A DNA stretch of 64,000 nucleotides. Source: Muscardinus avellanarius. Its lineage: Eukaryota > Chordata > Mammalia > Rodentia > Gliridae. The notes under the pieces were generated by a model, which saw only the letters and a list, made by a program, of their open reading frames with translations, was not told the origin of the DNA and did no database searches. Location: contig OY726560.1 of the NCBI GenBank assembly GCA_963383645.1, forward strand, positions 26,920,300 to 26,984,299, given 5' to 3'. The translations under genes and the position numbers were made by a program. Within the stretch, counting starts at the first letter, position 1; the number at the start of each line of letters is the position of its first letter. Shown piece after piece: positions 20,126-31,324 of this stretch.

Positions 20126-21174
20126 GGAGAAGTGGAGGCTCTACTATATCTAAATCTGACCATATGTTTTGTGAATCTTTGGAATTGGTTTGTGAGATAA
20201 ATTTGGAAGGGTCAGTATATGGCTAAAAAGGCAGATAGGAGATTTGGGAGATTTGGGAGGGCAAAGGGGACTCCATAGAAAAATGTAGTAGAAGCCATCT
20301 ACTAGTATGGTTATGGTCTTTCTGACCATTTGAAACATTAGCAGACATTTTTCTCTTCAGTTACCCTTCTTTATGCAGGCTATATACTGGTGGCTCACAG
20401 TCTCTGGGGCCCTCATGATCCTGATTTTTCTATAGGTCAGATGGCACTGGAGTTGCAGAGCCCTTCACCTTGTCTCATCTTCTCCTGGGTCCTATTTGAC
20501 CTTGAAGATGATGATATGGGTGTCCTCTTACTGCTCTTTCTGTGGGCAGGGCTTATTTCTAGCTTATCTTATGATGAAGGTCATTGGTATTTCTAACTAT
20601 ATGTAGCTCCTAATAGTTGCATACACAATTTGGCCCAGTTTTTTTTTGGTTTTTGACCTTCAAACAAACAAAGCACAAGGGAGCATCCTGAACTCAGAGA
20701 AAAAATAATTAGAAGTTTTGCTGAAATGTAATGCTTTAATATTTCTGTTATATAGCCACAGCAGTTGAAGTTCACAAACCATGAAAACTGGGCCAAAATA
20801 GGTATGCCACAAATAGGAGATATATATGGTTAGAAATACAAATGACCTTCATTATAAGATAAGCTAGAAATAAGTCCTGTCCATAGGAAAAGCAGCAAGA
20901 GGACATACTTTATGTATCATATTGGAGATGAAAAAATAAATGCACCTGACAATCTTTGAAAAGACTGTGTCCTTGTACCATGCTATTCACTGTAAAATAT
21001 CTGTCTACTTTAAATAAATTTTTGAGTTTGACAGTCCAATAAAATATGTAAAATGTTAATATAAATATTATCTTGAGAAAAGATTTTAAATTTACTACTC
21101 AAAGGACTTACACAAAATATATACACTGGCATCTTTCCTGATTTATCTGGAATTTCCTTTTTTGTTTTCTCATT
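20126..21174. other. No confidently recognised feature
   Basis: Somewhat less AT-rich in 20380-20560, but the frames there lack splice signals. Nothing else supported. Confidence 0.4.
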
Positions 21175-21608
21175 TCTCTCTAGTTTCCTCATATGAGAGA
21201 AACATATGGCTCTTCACTTTCTGAAACAAGCTAATCTTCCTTAGAGTAATAATCTCTAGTTTCATCCACTTTCTTGCAAGTAATATAAATTTGTGCTTTA
21301 TGGCTGAATAAAAATTTTATTTTCTGTATACAAACAAAAATTCTAGATCTGATAAGGTCAGCAAGGTAGCCAAATACAAAAACAACTAAAATTATTAGCT
21401 TTTTATATACCAGCCATGAATCTGCTGAAAAAAATTCAGAAAACAATTTCATTCATGATAACTTAAAAAAAATACTTAGGAATGAATTTAACCAATGAGG
21501 TAAAAGGACTCTACAATAAAAATTATAAAAGACTAAAGAAAACATAGATGATCTTGGAAGAATGATAGACCTCCCATGTCCTTCAATAGGTAAAATAAAT
21601 ATTATCAA

Positions 21609-21818
21609 GCCAGGCGTGGTGGTGCATGCTTGTAATTCCAGCATCCTGGGGGCTGAGACTTGAAGATCATAGTTTGTGGACAGCCTCAGCTACTTAGTGA
21701 GGCACTCCGCAACATAGTGAGACCCTGTTTCAAAATAAAGAATAAAAAATAGGACAGAGGGTGTAGCTCAGAGCTCAAATGCTCCTGGGTTCCATCCCCA
21801 GACCCTCCAAAAAAAAAG
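21609..21818 (+). mobile_element. B1-dID SINE inserted in L1
   Basis: Full sense dimer: GCCAGGCGTGGTGGTGCATGCTTGTAATTCCAGC ... AGGGTGTAGCTCAGAGCTC ... GGGTTCCATCCCCAG. Exact 15-bp target-site duplication AATAAATATTATCAA at 21594-21608 and 21819-21833. Confidence 0.95.
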
Positions 21819-21893
21819 AATAAATATTATCAAAATGCCCATACTACAAAAGGTGATCTATAGATTAAAAGTAGTTTCTATTAAAGTTTCAAC

Positions 21894-22091
21894 CTCAGCT
21901 GGGCTAGTAGCACAGGGCTATAATCCCAGTATTTGGGAGGATCACAGGATTAAGGACAGTATCAGTAGTGTAACTGAGACTCTCAACAACTTAATGAGTC
22001 CTTGTTCAAAAAAAAAAATAAGGAAAGAACTGGGAGTATTACTCAGAAGTAGATTTTTCCTAGGCACAATCCCCAATTAAAAAAAAAAAAA
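21894..22091 (+). mobile_element. B1-dID SINE, diverged
   Basis: Sense: CAGCTGGGCTAGTAGCACAGGGCTATAATCCCAGTATTTGGGAGG, then A-rich linker, CTGGGAGTATTACTCAGAAGTAGA and CACAATCCCCAATT followed by poly(A). It also lies inside the L1 ORF2 fragment, 75 bases from the other SINE. Confidence 0.88.
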
Positions 22092-22739
22092 AGATGAAAA
22101 CACATCCACTGCCATTAATTATATGCACATGTGAGGATTTTAATGCCAGTCTCAATCTCCTATATGGCAAAGGAGAAGATTGGAGGAGTCAGGGAAAAAT
22201 TCACCAAATGCTGTACTCATGTATGTCACAGTTACTACGTGTGCATCAACAAAAGTATAAAAACAATAAATAAAATAAAATATAATATTTACAGAGTTAG
22301 AAAAACAATAGTCTTAAAAGTCATAAAAAGCCAAAAGAACCATAAATAGCTAAAGCAATTCTGAGCAATAAGGACCATCCTGGAAGTATCACAAGGCCTG
22401 ATTTCAAATTAGACTACAGAACAGCATGGTATGGGTAGGTGTGTTTTCATAGAGAAATGGAATAAAAGATACATAAACAAATCCTCACACTTATAATCAA
22501 TTGATTTCTTGACAAAGGTACTGAAAACATACACTGTAAAATAGAAAACCTTCTCAACAAATGGTACTGGCGAAACTTGTTATCCATATGTAGAAGAATG
22601 GAATTAGACACCAATCTCTCATGCTGCACAACAGTCAACTCAAAATGAGAAAAAATATCTAGAAATCAGAACATTTTGAAATTACTAGAAGAAGGCATAG
22701 GACTCGCTCTCCAACATACAGGCACTGTTGGGATTTTCT

Positions 22740-22740
<1 letters not shown>

Positions 22741-22777
<37 letters not shown>

Positions 22778-22926
22778 CTAATATATATATAGTAATTTTC
22801 TAGTATATATATACTAGAAATATATATATATATACTTTACTATATATATACTAAATATATATATATATTTATATATAATATATAATCTATATAATCTATA
22901 TCTATCTATCTATCTATCTATCTAAT
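22741..22926. repeat. (AT)n/(TATC)n array with palindromes
   Basis: Long alternating AT blocks, TAGTATATATATACTA motifs including a 24-bp perfect palindrome at 22797-22820, ending in (TATC)n at 22896-22923. It separates the L1 remnant from an antisense SINE whose dID end it adjoins. Confidence 0.95.
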
Positions 22927-23005
22927 TTGGTGGTACTGGTACTGGGGTTCCCGTCTACCTCTGGACTACACCTCTAGACATACATATATGTATATATGTG
23001 TGTGT

Positions 23006-23085
<80 letters not shown>

Positions 23086-23136
23086 TTTTATTTGGAAACA
23101 GGGTCTCTTAAGCCAGTGAGGCTGGCTTCGAACCTT
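22927..23136 (-). mobile_element. B1-dID SINE split by (TG)n(TA)n
   Basis: Antisense: GGTGGTACTGGTACTGGGGTTCC ... CTCTGGACTACACC, then a TG array (22999-23043) and TA array (23044-23081) in the position of the linker, then TATTTGGAAACAGGGTCTCTTAAGCCAGTGAGGCTGGCTTCGAACC. It stops there, lacking the B1 5' half. Confidence 0.9.
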
Positions 23137-23171
23137 CTAGTATAGTACATTATATTTTAAGACCACTTTTG

Positions 23172-23373
23172 CCAGGTGTGAGGTCTCACACCTGTAATAA
23201 CAGTACTTGTGATGCTGAGACAGGAGTGTCACAGGTTTGAGGACAGTCTCAGAAATTTAGAGAATCCTCAGCAACCTAGTGAGACCCTGATTCAAAATTT
23301 AAAAAAAATTAAAAATGTTTGGGGGTGTAGCTTAGAGATAGAATGCTCCTGAGTTTAATCTTCAGTATAAAAA
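23172..23373 (+). mobile_element. B1-dID SINE, diverged
   Basis: Sense: GCCAGGTGTGAGGTCTCACACCTGTAATAACAG, CAACCTAGTGAGACCCTGATTCAAAATTTAAA, GGGGGTGTAGCTTAGAGATAGAATGCTCCTGAGTTTAATC. Confidence 0.88.
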
Positions 23374-24815
23374 ATTAAATATTACATTTATAATCTAAAA
23401 TTATACTTCTTATTGTTACAGTTTAAAATCTCTTTCCAACATGCTCATTTTATTACTTTAGAATGTAAGTACCCTGGAGCTACTAATCAAGTCTTTACTA
23501 AGGTACAAAAAGGAAGCTACTTAGTATTTATAATTCACATGAGGGCTCATTAGTATTTTTGAACATGCTATCTAATTGGCATTCTCCAAAAATTATTTGA
23601 AAGGTAAAAGTATGTTTATCAGTCCCATCAGCAACAGTATAGTCTCTATCATTTGCTGCATCAAGTACCCTAGGCACCAAACAAATGTAGCAAAAATTAG
23701 AATTGCTCTCTGTAACATAAAATTAAGTGAATTAACATAAAACTAATTTGTTTTATTCACCAGTATAATTAAAGACTTGTGAACAAATGTAGCCCTTTTT
23801 CTCTTCAATGATGTACTGTGTTACATGTCTTATGGAAACTTTTACTTAGTGACAGCATAGAAGAGTAAAACTGAATAGCAGAAGCAATTATATATGCCTG
23901 GCCTCAAAAATAATCAAAAGTAATCATTTTATTTTATAGACTAAAATCATGAGCAAGTTTTGATTAAATTAACAGCAGAGTAGAGATTTTTTAATCATTG
24001 AATTTGGGCCAAAGTTAGGGAGATTTCCACTTGTTCACATAATAATATTCTTAATGATAGATATTTGATATACACCTGCCTTAAAATTGTTGGCTGGCAT
24101 ATCTGTAGATTATACTAAGATGTGAAAGCCAGACATTACCAGCCTGATCCATTTGCAGTTTTTTCCTTAGCAATGGAATATAATTCTTCACATAGTATCA
24201 GCCAGAGTTACCAGGAAAGAATACTTTAATAATTTATCAACTTTGCAGTAATATGGCCAAGGGGCTAGTCATTTTTGTATATACATATACAAAGAGGGAT
24301 GGTTTTATTTTATTTTTTAGCAAAGCTTAGAAACTGTTTCATTCCTATCTTAATGAAATAATATTCTTGACAAGTAGTTTTGAGATATACTGGGAATATT
24401 ACCAGATATGTTGTAGTGAGTTTTGTGTATAGATTACAGTAGATTCATAGTCCCTTGTCATAACTAATATAATGAAAAGAGGATTTTGGAGGCACCTCCA
24501 AGCTTAAAATATTGAAGTTGCAACTAAATCAATATGACAAGCTGGCAACTGAGTTTATGAATCTGGATCGTTGAGAACTTGTGGAGTCCGGTCTTTGTCT
24601 TGTTTGCTCAATCTTCAGTCTCCATTTTCTGTCAGTTTACAGTTACACTTTGGTGGGCTCTTTCCAATACTTCCTTTAAGATGTCTTTTGCTTTCATATA
24701 TTTCAGAGACAGTGGACATTAGTAAACAATTATTTTCAGGAACATCAATGAGCAAACCTCTAATCCCATCTAACATCAAATAGTATGGAATTTCTATACT
24801 GCTTACATTATAATA
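23374..24815. other. No recognised feature
   Basis: The longest stretch here without young repeats. It is AT-rich. Overlapping short frames on both strands at 24571-24818 have protein-like stretches but no splice sites or homology that I recognise. Confidence 0.4.
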
Positions 24816-25305
24816 CATTTATTTATTTATTTATTTATTTATATTTATCTATTTATTTCGTGGTACTGCAGATTGAGCTCAGGGGTATTCTACCTCCCAT
24901 CTACTCTCCTAGCATGATTTTTTATTCTTTAATTTATTAACTAATTAATTTTGTGGTACTGAAGATGGAACCCAGGGGCATTCTTCCTCTGAGCTAAACC
25001 CCCAGCTCTATTTTTTATTTATTTATTTTTTGTGGTACTGGGGTTCCTGGAAGCCTTTCTACCTCCGGGCTACATTCCCAGACCTATTTTTATATTTTTA
25101 TTTGGAAACAGGTTCTCTTAAGCCAGCGTGGCTGGCTTCAAAACTGCAGATCCTCCTGTCTCCGCCTCCCAACTGCAGGGATTACAAGCGTGTGCCAACA
25201 CGTCCAGCTATTCTTTATTTTTGAAACAGGGTCTCAATGAGGTTCAAAGGGCCTCACTAAGTAGCTGAGGCTGCCCGCGAAAGCATATGGCACCACATCC
25301 TGCCC
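24816..25305 (-). mobile_element. Outer B1-dID SINE with extra dID unit and (ATTT)n tail
   Basis: Antisense. (ATTT)n tail at 24817-24856, then two dID ends in series (GTGGTACTGCAGATTGAGCTCAGGGGTATTC and GTGGTACTGAAGATGGAACCCAGGGGCATTC). The linker is broken by a younger SINE (25030-25208) and the rest follows (TTCTTTATTTTTGAAACAGGGTCTC ... CACTAAGTAGCTGAGGCTGCCCGCG ... CACCACATCCTGCCC). Confidence 0.9.
25030..25208 (-). mobile_element. Young B1-dID SINE nested in an older one
   Basis: Antisense: GTGGTACTGGGGTTCCTGGAAGCC ... TCTCTTAAGCCAGCGTGGC ... GGGATTACAAGCGTGTGCC. It is inserted in the CTATTTTTTATTCTTTATTTTG linker of the outer copy, whose CTATT-TTTATT sequence is repeated on both sides. 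Confidence 0.92.
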
Positions 25306-25558
25306 TTCATTTTTGAAGAAAATATTTATTTTTGATTACTTTAAATCAACTAGACTTACTCAGGTATGGAGATGACGCTAAATGAAATTTGACTTACATC
25401 GTTTTCTGTGTATATTTATCTGAGCTATATTTTCCATTTTGAACTCTTGAATTAAGTCACTTTCACTAACTAATTACCCCAATTACCTCTGGCCAACTTC
25501 AGACAATGCCATTTTACAACATCTCTTAGCTTTGCTTCCTCAGTTTATAAAAGAACAA

Positions 25559-25702
25559 GCCGGGCGTGCTGGCGCACGCTTGTAATCACCACGCTTGGGA
25601 AGCTGAGACAGTAGGATCGCAAGGGTTCAAAGCCAGCCTCAGCTACTTAGTGAGGCTTCCAGCAACTTAGTGAGACCCTGTTTCCAAATAAAATTATATA
25701 TA

Positions 25703-25770
<68 letters not shown>

Positions 25771-25850
25771 CTGGGAGTATAGCCTGGAGGTAAAAAGCCC
25801 CTGAGTTCTACCCCAGTACCACCAAAAAATAAAAAATAAAAAATAATTTA
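25559..25850 (+). mobile_element. B1-dID SINE with (AT)n(AG)n in linker
   Basis: Sense: GCCGGGCGTGCTGGCGCACGCTTGTAATC ... TTAGTGAGACCCTGTTTCC. The linker is expanded to (AT)n at 25694-25741 and (AG)n at 25742-25769, then GTCTGGGAGTATAGCCTGGAGG and GTTCTACCCCAGTACCACC. Target-site duplication AAAAGAACAA at 25549-25558 and 25851-25860. Confidence 0.94.
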
Positions 25851-25860
25851 AAAAGAACAA

Positions 25861-26319
25861 ATTATTTGTCATATAGTGTCCTGAAATGCATCCAGTCTAG
25901 ATTATTTTAAAGATAAGCGAGGTTCCTTCAGATAAAAAATGCAATATTATTGTTTTGAGTCTTAACAATAAGGTTGCCACCATGGTAGATAACCAATAAT
26001 ATATCTCACACAATCTGGTAATAGTTTCAGCAGAAAGCTTAAAAATGGGCTAAGCATGGGAGGATCAAAACAAGCAAAAATTAGTTTAAATACCTATATA
26101 TTCTAATAGCAATATGCATATACCACTGTTACAACTTTTAACTGGCATTACTCGTATAAACTATTATTTTAAAATAGGACAATTATTTAATAATATGTTT
26201 AGAAAGTTATTTTTTTTTATCAAGCAAAGATTCCTTAGATAAAACTGATCATCTACATCTATTATAGTTCTCTAAGTGTAAGGATTTCAGGATGCCAATA
26301 CAGAAGATTCATCTGTTAT
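25861..26319. other. No recognised feature
   Basis: AT-rich; GGGCTAAGCATGGGAGG near 26047 is too short to assign. Confidence 0.45.
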
Positions 26320-26530
26320 AGTTAAATACAGAATGTCCCCTAAAGAGTTTATTTATTAATGTTCAGGGTTGATTACTTAAAGACTTGTAATCTCAGTAAT
26401 AGATAATTCCATTACGATAGATTGATCTGGTTGGTGGCTTGGGCTGGTAGGGTGTGGCTGGCAAAGGTGGTCCATGGGACTTTAGCTTTGGAGACCATAT
26501 GTGATTCCCGCTCCCTTAGATCTCTCGTTC

Positions 26531-26572
<42 letters not shown>

Positions 26573-26755
26573 ATCCCCCCTCCCCCTCTCGTCCAATATA
26601 TTCTCAGTCCCACATGGACGGGATCCTCAAGGATTTCTTCAACTTCCAAGGAAAACTGTGAGCAAACACATTTTTCTTCCTCTAAGTTGGGGTGTGAACT
26701 GTTTTGGATACAACCGTGAGAATACTGACAAAGACATTTTCTAAATGTGCTGAGA
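26320..26755 (+). mobile_element. MaLR-like solitary LTR with (TC)n
   Basis: AATACAGAATGTCCCCTAAAGAGTTTATTTATTAATGTTCAGGG opens it, closely matching the start of the copy at 41705. Then come GGTAGGGTGTGGCTGGCAAAGGTGG, a (TC)n run (26533-26567) in the place of a CTCTC-rich segment, and a GTGAGCAAACACATTTTTCTTCC ... AATACTGACAAAGAC end. Confidence 0.7.
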
Positions 26756-27039
26756 AAATATCCTACCCATTTCCTTTCAGGTTGACACAGACCCATCAGA
26801 AATCATTCAGTGATTGCAAATTTATTATTCACCTGGGCAGCTCACAAATACCATGATAAATTCTGTAATGATCTGTAAAGTTAGATGGAGATTGCTAAAC
26901 CGACAAAAAAAATTCAATATGTGTAGAGCAGCTGTGAAATCTTTAGACAACCTAATGAAAGAGGGCCATTCTGTCAACAGTGCTGTACAAATTGTGCCAT
27001 TAAAGCTGGTGACAGTGATTTAGGAGATATGAGGGTTTC

Positions 27040-27200
27040 ACTCAGTTAACAATTACTTCCCGAAGTCTACTGGATGCCAAGAACTGTACAAGGTGGCAGA
27101 AATTTAGGATTAAAAAGGAAATAGGCACTATTTTAAAGGATCATTATTTAATGAGAAAGGCAAATACAAACAAATAATTACAGCACAGAGAGATACATGC
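27040..27200 (+). mobile_element. Ancient mammalian repeat fragment
   Basis: CAGTTAACAATTACTTCCCGAAGTCTACTGGATGCCAAGAACTGTACAAGG resembles the 'ttactgagtgcctactatgtgccaggcactgt' motif, followed by AGAAAGGCAAATACAAACAAATAATTAC. Old L2-like or related repeat; exact family uncertain. Confidence 0.45.
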
Positions 27201-28500
27201 CCCAAAGAAGGGCTATAAAAAACAGAGAGGAAGAACATCCACATTGTGCCTGCTTTGTGAAGGGAAGAAAATCATAAATTTAGCTTAATAGTATTCATAA
27301 GGGTTTTTAAAGCTCAGGGAGGAATTAATCAATGAAGAAAGAAGTATGACTCATGAAGATAATTACAGCTTAGGAACCTCAAAGATTTAAGTAAAACATT
27401 ATGAGACAAATGAAGATGTGTATATATAGAACAAAGAGCATTGCTCACAAGTCTACAGGTGTTTATATAATTTATATATGTGTGATATTGCTTTCTGAAT
27501 GTAGAAAATTGATCTCAAGACAATCCTAGGAGGAAAATTGCCTGAACAATGACTGCTTGACAGAGTGGCTCAATCCTCTGTACTTTTTAACTATTTCTAT
27601 TATCAAACTTAATTGATTTCTATGCTATAATATTTTACTCTTAATACAGCTAAACCTAGTTTAGTCTATATGAATCTTCAGCAGAAACTCATTTCATTTT
27701 TACCATATGCATTATCTATAATCAAAAAGTAGCTACCACAGTATTTTATGTTTGTGTATACATACACATGGAGGGGGAAATGAACTGATAATTAAAATAT
27801 TCATAGAAAATTTTTATTATTTGAATTATATATTTTTATTCTCATGCTTCTTTATATTCATGCTTTTTCACAATTCATATAGTTTACTTTTATAATTTGA
27901 CAAAAATTTCAATTAGTAAAATAAGAAAGTTATAAAAGCTAAACTAGGATAACAAAAATGTCATGTTTTCCTGTATTAAGTACTAAATGAATATGACAAA
28001 TACATTTATCTACATAAATGATTAAATGATGAGTATATTTGTATATGTTGTGCCATTTTCATATGTATATGTTTATGAAGAATGTTTATATAGTTTTTTT
28101 ATTTTATAAGTCAAATATTCCTATTGTTAAAATCTAAAAGGGTCCAAACTCCAAATTTTGAGCATTGACATGAAACTACAAATAGGATAATCTCATGTCT
28201 GGCCCTCATATGACAAGTTACACCAAAATGCAAGAATACTAAAATGATTGTGTAAATCACCTAAGGCTACAGAAATGTGATATACATAAAGCACAATGAA
28301 TTGAATATTCAGACTTGAATTGTATCTCTAAGATATCTTATTATGTATAGAAAAATATTACAAAATATGAATAAAATCCCAGGTCTGAAACATTTCTTTC
28401 TTCAAGAATTTTGGATAAAGAATATTCAGCCCGTATATTGCTATATATTCACTTTAGTTATACTGGCTTCATAAAGTTCTATCTCGTTTCTGAAATATTT
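27201..28500. other. No recognised feature
   Basis: Strongly AT-rich DNA without identifiable elements or coding signal. Confidence 0.45.
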
Positions 28501-28504
28501 GTTG

Positions 28505-28954
28505 TATCTATGAACTCCATTGTTTACATATACTTTCCATTTATCTACCTTTATTTTATTTGATTATATATGCATATATATTAAATAAAAGTAGATAAAT
28601 ATATGTATAATAAAGGTAAATATATATATAAAGCCTAGAGTTCTAACAAATAGTAGGTTTCTTTTATCTATTAACTCTATTCTTTAAATATACTTTGTAT
28701 TTATCTACCTTTATTTTATATTTGATTATATATGCACATATATGCATATATTTGCATATTTTACATTTGATTACATATGCATGTTGTATATAACATTATA
28801 TAACATGCATATATAATGCTATATGCATATATAATTAAATATAAAATAAGGGTAAATAAATATATATATATATATAATAAAGGTATATATATGATGGTAG
28901 ATATATATGTGTATACAAATATCTAAAGCCTTGAGTTCTAAGAAATAGTAGGTG
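28505..28954. repeat. Imperfect tandem duplication in AT-rich DNA
   Basis: Unit 1 (28505-28657) and unit 2 (28665-28954) both open with TATCTAT-AACTC-ATT, contain ATTTATCTACCTTTATTTTAT and TTGATTATATATGCA, and close with AAAGCCT-GAGTTCTAA-AAATAGTAGGT. Unit 2 is enlarged by ATGCATAT-rich sequence. Each unit has internal inverted complementarity (TTTATCTACCTTTATTTTA against TAAATAAAAGTAGATAAA in unit 1). Confidence 0.85.
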
Positions 28955-30015
28955 CTAGAAAGGGATTGACCAAAGGAAAGCTCCTTCTTCTCAATTTTTA
29001 ATAATGATGATTTTTTTTTCTAGTAAATATATCCCTGTGATGTACTCTGGAGTTTTACTTACTTTCATTCTTACCATCTTTTTCTTTTATACCTTTTTAC
29101 TTTGTCCTCTTTCTCCATTGAATTTAACTCAATTTTCTCAAAGCTATCCTAGATTTTATAAAGCATCTCTTCTGTGTTACACAGTATAGTATGTAGCTTT
29201 CAATCAGGGTCAACATGCTGAAGTGTGTTTCTCAGATCATATAATTCTTTGTTGTAGCATTTCCACCACCTCTAAAATTTATTTTCTTTTGTTTGCCGTA
29301 TGATTATTTCAAATTATTTTTAAGAGCTTGTCCAGAGTTAAACTATTTAGTCAAAACAAAAGGAGCATTCCATTTTTTGAGATACTTCAGAAATGATTTG
29401 TTAATATTTTAACTAATGAAATGAAACTGGATACCCTAGAATGATCTTGAAAGGTTAACATATTCTACTCATTGTAGACTTATTTTCACATAAATCACTT
29501 TATTTGGCACATTTACTATATATTTCTAAATCTCAGGGACCACATTAGCAGAATTAATTCATAATCTGGTAATATCTCAAGTAACACAGTTTATGAATGT
29601 CATTGCTCTGAGACACATTTTGGCTAAATTCCTAAATAATCAAGGAATTATAAGCATCATTGAGGATTATAGACTATTGGTATATCTCTGCTAATATAAT
29701 AAAAATTATTATGCATGAAGAAAATTCAAGTGTTTTTGTAGATATTTTTTAAGACTGAAATCTCTTTATATTATCAAAATGACATTAAGGAAATTCTCAA
29801 TATCTGGAAATACATATTTCCATAATCTATCAGATCCCTATTTTTATTTAGGTGAATTCTTCTGTGTCCACAATCTAAAATCAGAGCAAACAAGAACATC
29901 TCTCAAGTGATCCATGGATCATTTCAAAAGCAATAAAAGAAGATAAAGTTTATTACAATAAAATTTTAAGCCAATCAGTTTTGAGCTAGAGAAAATTCAC
30001 CAAAAGATTTGGGTA
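28955..30015. other. No recognised feature
   Basis: AT-rich, no supported feature. Confidence 0.45.
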
Positions 30016-30019
30016 TGTA

Positions 30020-30092
30020 TGTGCTTTTATCACATCGAAACTCACTGTGATGTATAACTGCAATGCACTAATGAAATAATTAAAATTAAATC
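30020..30092 (+). mobile_element. Very short L1 3' end
   Basis: GCTTTTATCACATCGAAACTCACTGTGATGTATAACTGCAATGCACTAATGAAATAATTAAAATTAAA matches the terminus shared by the L1 3' ends in this window. Confidence 0.55.
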
Positions 30093-30172
30093 TCAAAGTC
30101 ATTATGAGCCCTTGTAGAACAGGGCTAAGAACATGGGCTCGCTTGTATACTTTTTTTAAAATTGATACACAA

Positions 30173-30330
30173 GCCGGTCGTGGTGGCGCATGCTTGTGAT
30201 CCCTACGCTTGGGAGTCAGAGACAGGAGGAGACCCCGTTTCAAAAAAAAAAAAAAAAAAAGTATAAAAATAGGTCTGGGAGTGTACTCCAGAGGTAGAAG
30301 GGTTTCCAGAACCCCAGTACCACCAAACTC
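30173..30330 (+). mobile_element. B1-dID SINE with deletion in B1 half
   Basis: Sense: GCCGGTCGTGGTGGCGCATGCTTGTGATCCCTACGC ... GACCCCGTTTC, poly(A) linker, GGTCTGGGAGTGTACTCCAGAGG ... CCCCAGTACCACC. About 60 bases of the B1 half are missing. Flanked by ATACACAA at 30165-30172 and 30331-30338. Confidence 0.9.
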
Positions 30331-30338
30331 ATACACAA

Positions 30339-30878
30339 AATATAATAAAAAATTTGACCTAGGAAAGGGCTGATGTAACTCTAGAAATATTAACAATTCA
30401 ATAAAATGTTAAAAACTATGTAATAAAATATAATTATCTTAAGAAAGAATTCTTACTGAAAATCAATCATAAAATATATTATTGATGATTTTAATAACTC
30501 CCTGAAAGAAAGTCACAATAATGCCTTCAACATTGTTTAGTTTTTAAAAATAAAATAATATTTAATAATGTGACATTCTGAATTATCATCTGCTTAATAA
30601 TTTTGTATTCTATATATTATTATATTTAGCTAACTTACCTATACTTATGAATAAATGGTTATTTTAATAACCAATATTATTAAAATTAAAATAATACATA
30701 CCATTTTTCTTGCTCTAATATATGTATCATCTTTGTTTTATTTAAAACATATTGAAAGTATTTAAATGAGAAAAATTATGCTACATCAATGGAAAGTATT
30801 GGTAAAAGGAAGATTATTTGTGATAATGTCTGTGAAAGCGCTTTATACCACAGGAAATCAGCCTTAGACTCCTAATAT
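30339..30878. other. No recognised feature
   Basis: Extremely AT-rich; nothing supported. Confidence 0.5.
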
Positions 30879-30898
30879 CTTCTTTGTCATTCCTTTTT

Positions 30899-31063
30899 CC
30901 TTTTTTTTTTTTTTTTTTTGGTGGTACTGGGGATGGAACCCAGAGGCTTTCCACCTCTGGGCTATACTCCCAGACCTATTTTACATTTTATTTGGAAACA
31001 GGGTCTCACTAAGTTGCTGAGAGCCTCACTCAGTAGCTGAGGCTGGTTTTGAACCTGTGCTGG
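30899..31063 (-). mobile_element. 5'-truncated B1-dID SINE
   Basis: Antisense: poly(T), GGTGGTACTGGGGATGGAACCCAGAGGC, GGAAACAGGGTCTCACTAAGTTGCTGAGAGCC and GGCTGGTTTTGAACC, ending before the pol III start. The 14-bp direct repeat CTTCTTTGTCATTC at 30879-30892 and 31064-31077 shows that the truncation arose at insertion. Confidence 0.93.
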
Positions 31064-31324
31064 CTTCTTTGTCATTCTAATAAAACAAAGTATGAACCAA
31101 ATAAAATACTCAAAATGCAGTCATCTTAAAGAAACTTCCAAGAAATATAATAAATTTACTCTCTTATATATTACTTATTCGTTTATATTTGATATTTAGT
31201 TAATTAACAACATGTTTAAGATTCTTGGTGTATTCAGGCAATGGTTTTAAGAGTTTTTACAAATATAAGCCTATTTGAAATAAATAACTTCTCACGGATT
31301 AAGTCTTTTTCCTATCCAGTTTTG

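Larger units (their letters stand above)
21175..22740. mobile_element. L1 ORF2 fragment with internal inversion, SINE-interrupted
   Basis: 21175-21315 reads as antisense L1 (CATATGAGAGAAACATATGGC ... GTGCTTTATGGCTGAATAAAA). From about 21340 the sense ORF2 begins (AATTCTAGATCTGATAAGGTCAGCAAGGTAGC ... ATGAATCTGCTGAAAAAAATTCAG). It continues after two SINE insertions to about 22740 (AGCATGGTATGGG, TTTCTTGACAAAGGTACTGAAAACATACA, CCATATGTAGAAGAATGGAATTAGACACC). The sense part comes from further 5' in ORF2 than the antisense part. This is the arrangement expected for a minus-strand L1 whose 5' segment was inverted by twin priming. Heavily mutated; no coding capacity. Confidence 0.8.

Noticed and set aside
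22131..22349. Plus-strand frame of 72 codons
   Set aside because: It lies between SINE and L1 ORF2 debris and includes part of the mutated ORF2; not an independent gene.
24571..24818. Overlapping plus and minus frames of about 70 codons
   Set aside because: Protein-like stretches exist on both strands, but there is no splice donor/acceptor pair, poly(A) or homology; both being open suggests chance.
29986..30396. 136-codon minus-strand frame, the longest in the window
   Set aside because: It crosses a sense SINE with its poly(A) linker and an L1 tail; it has no start context, splice sites or consistent composition.
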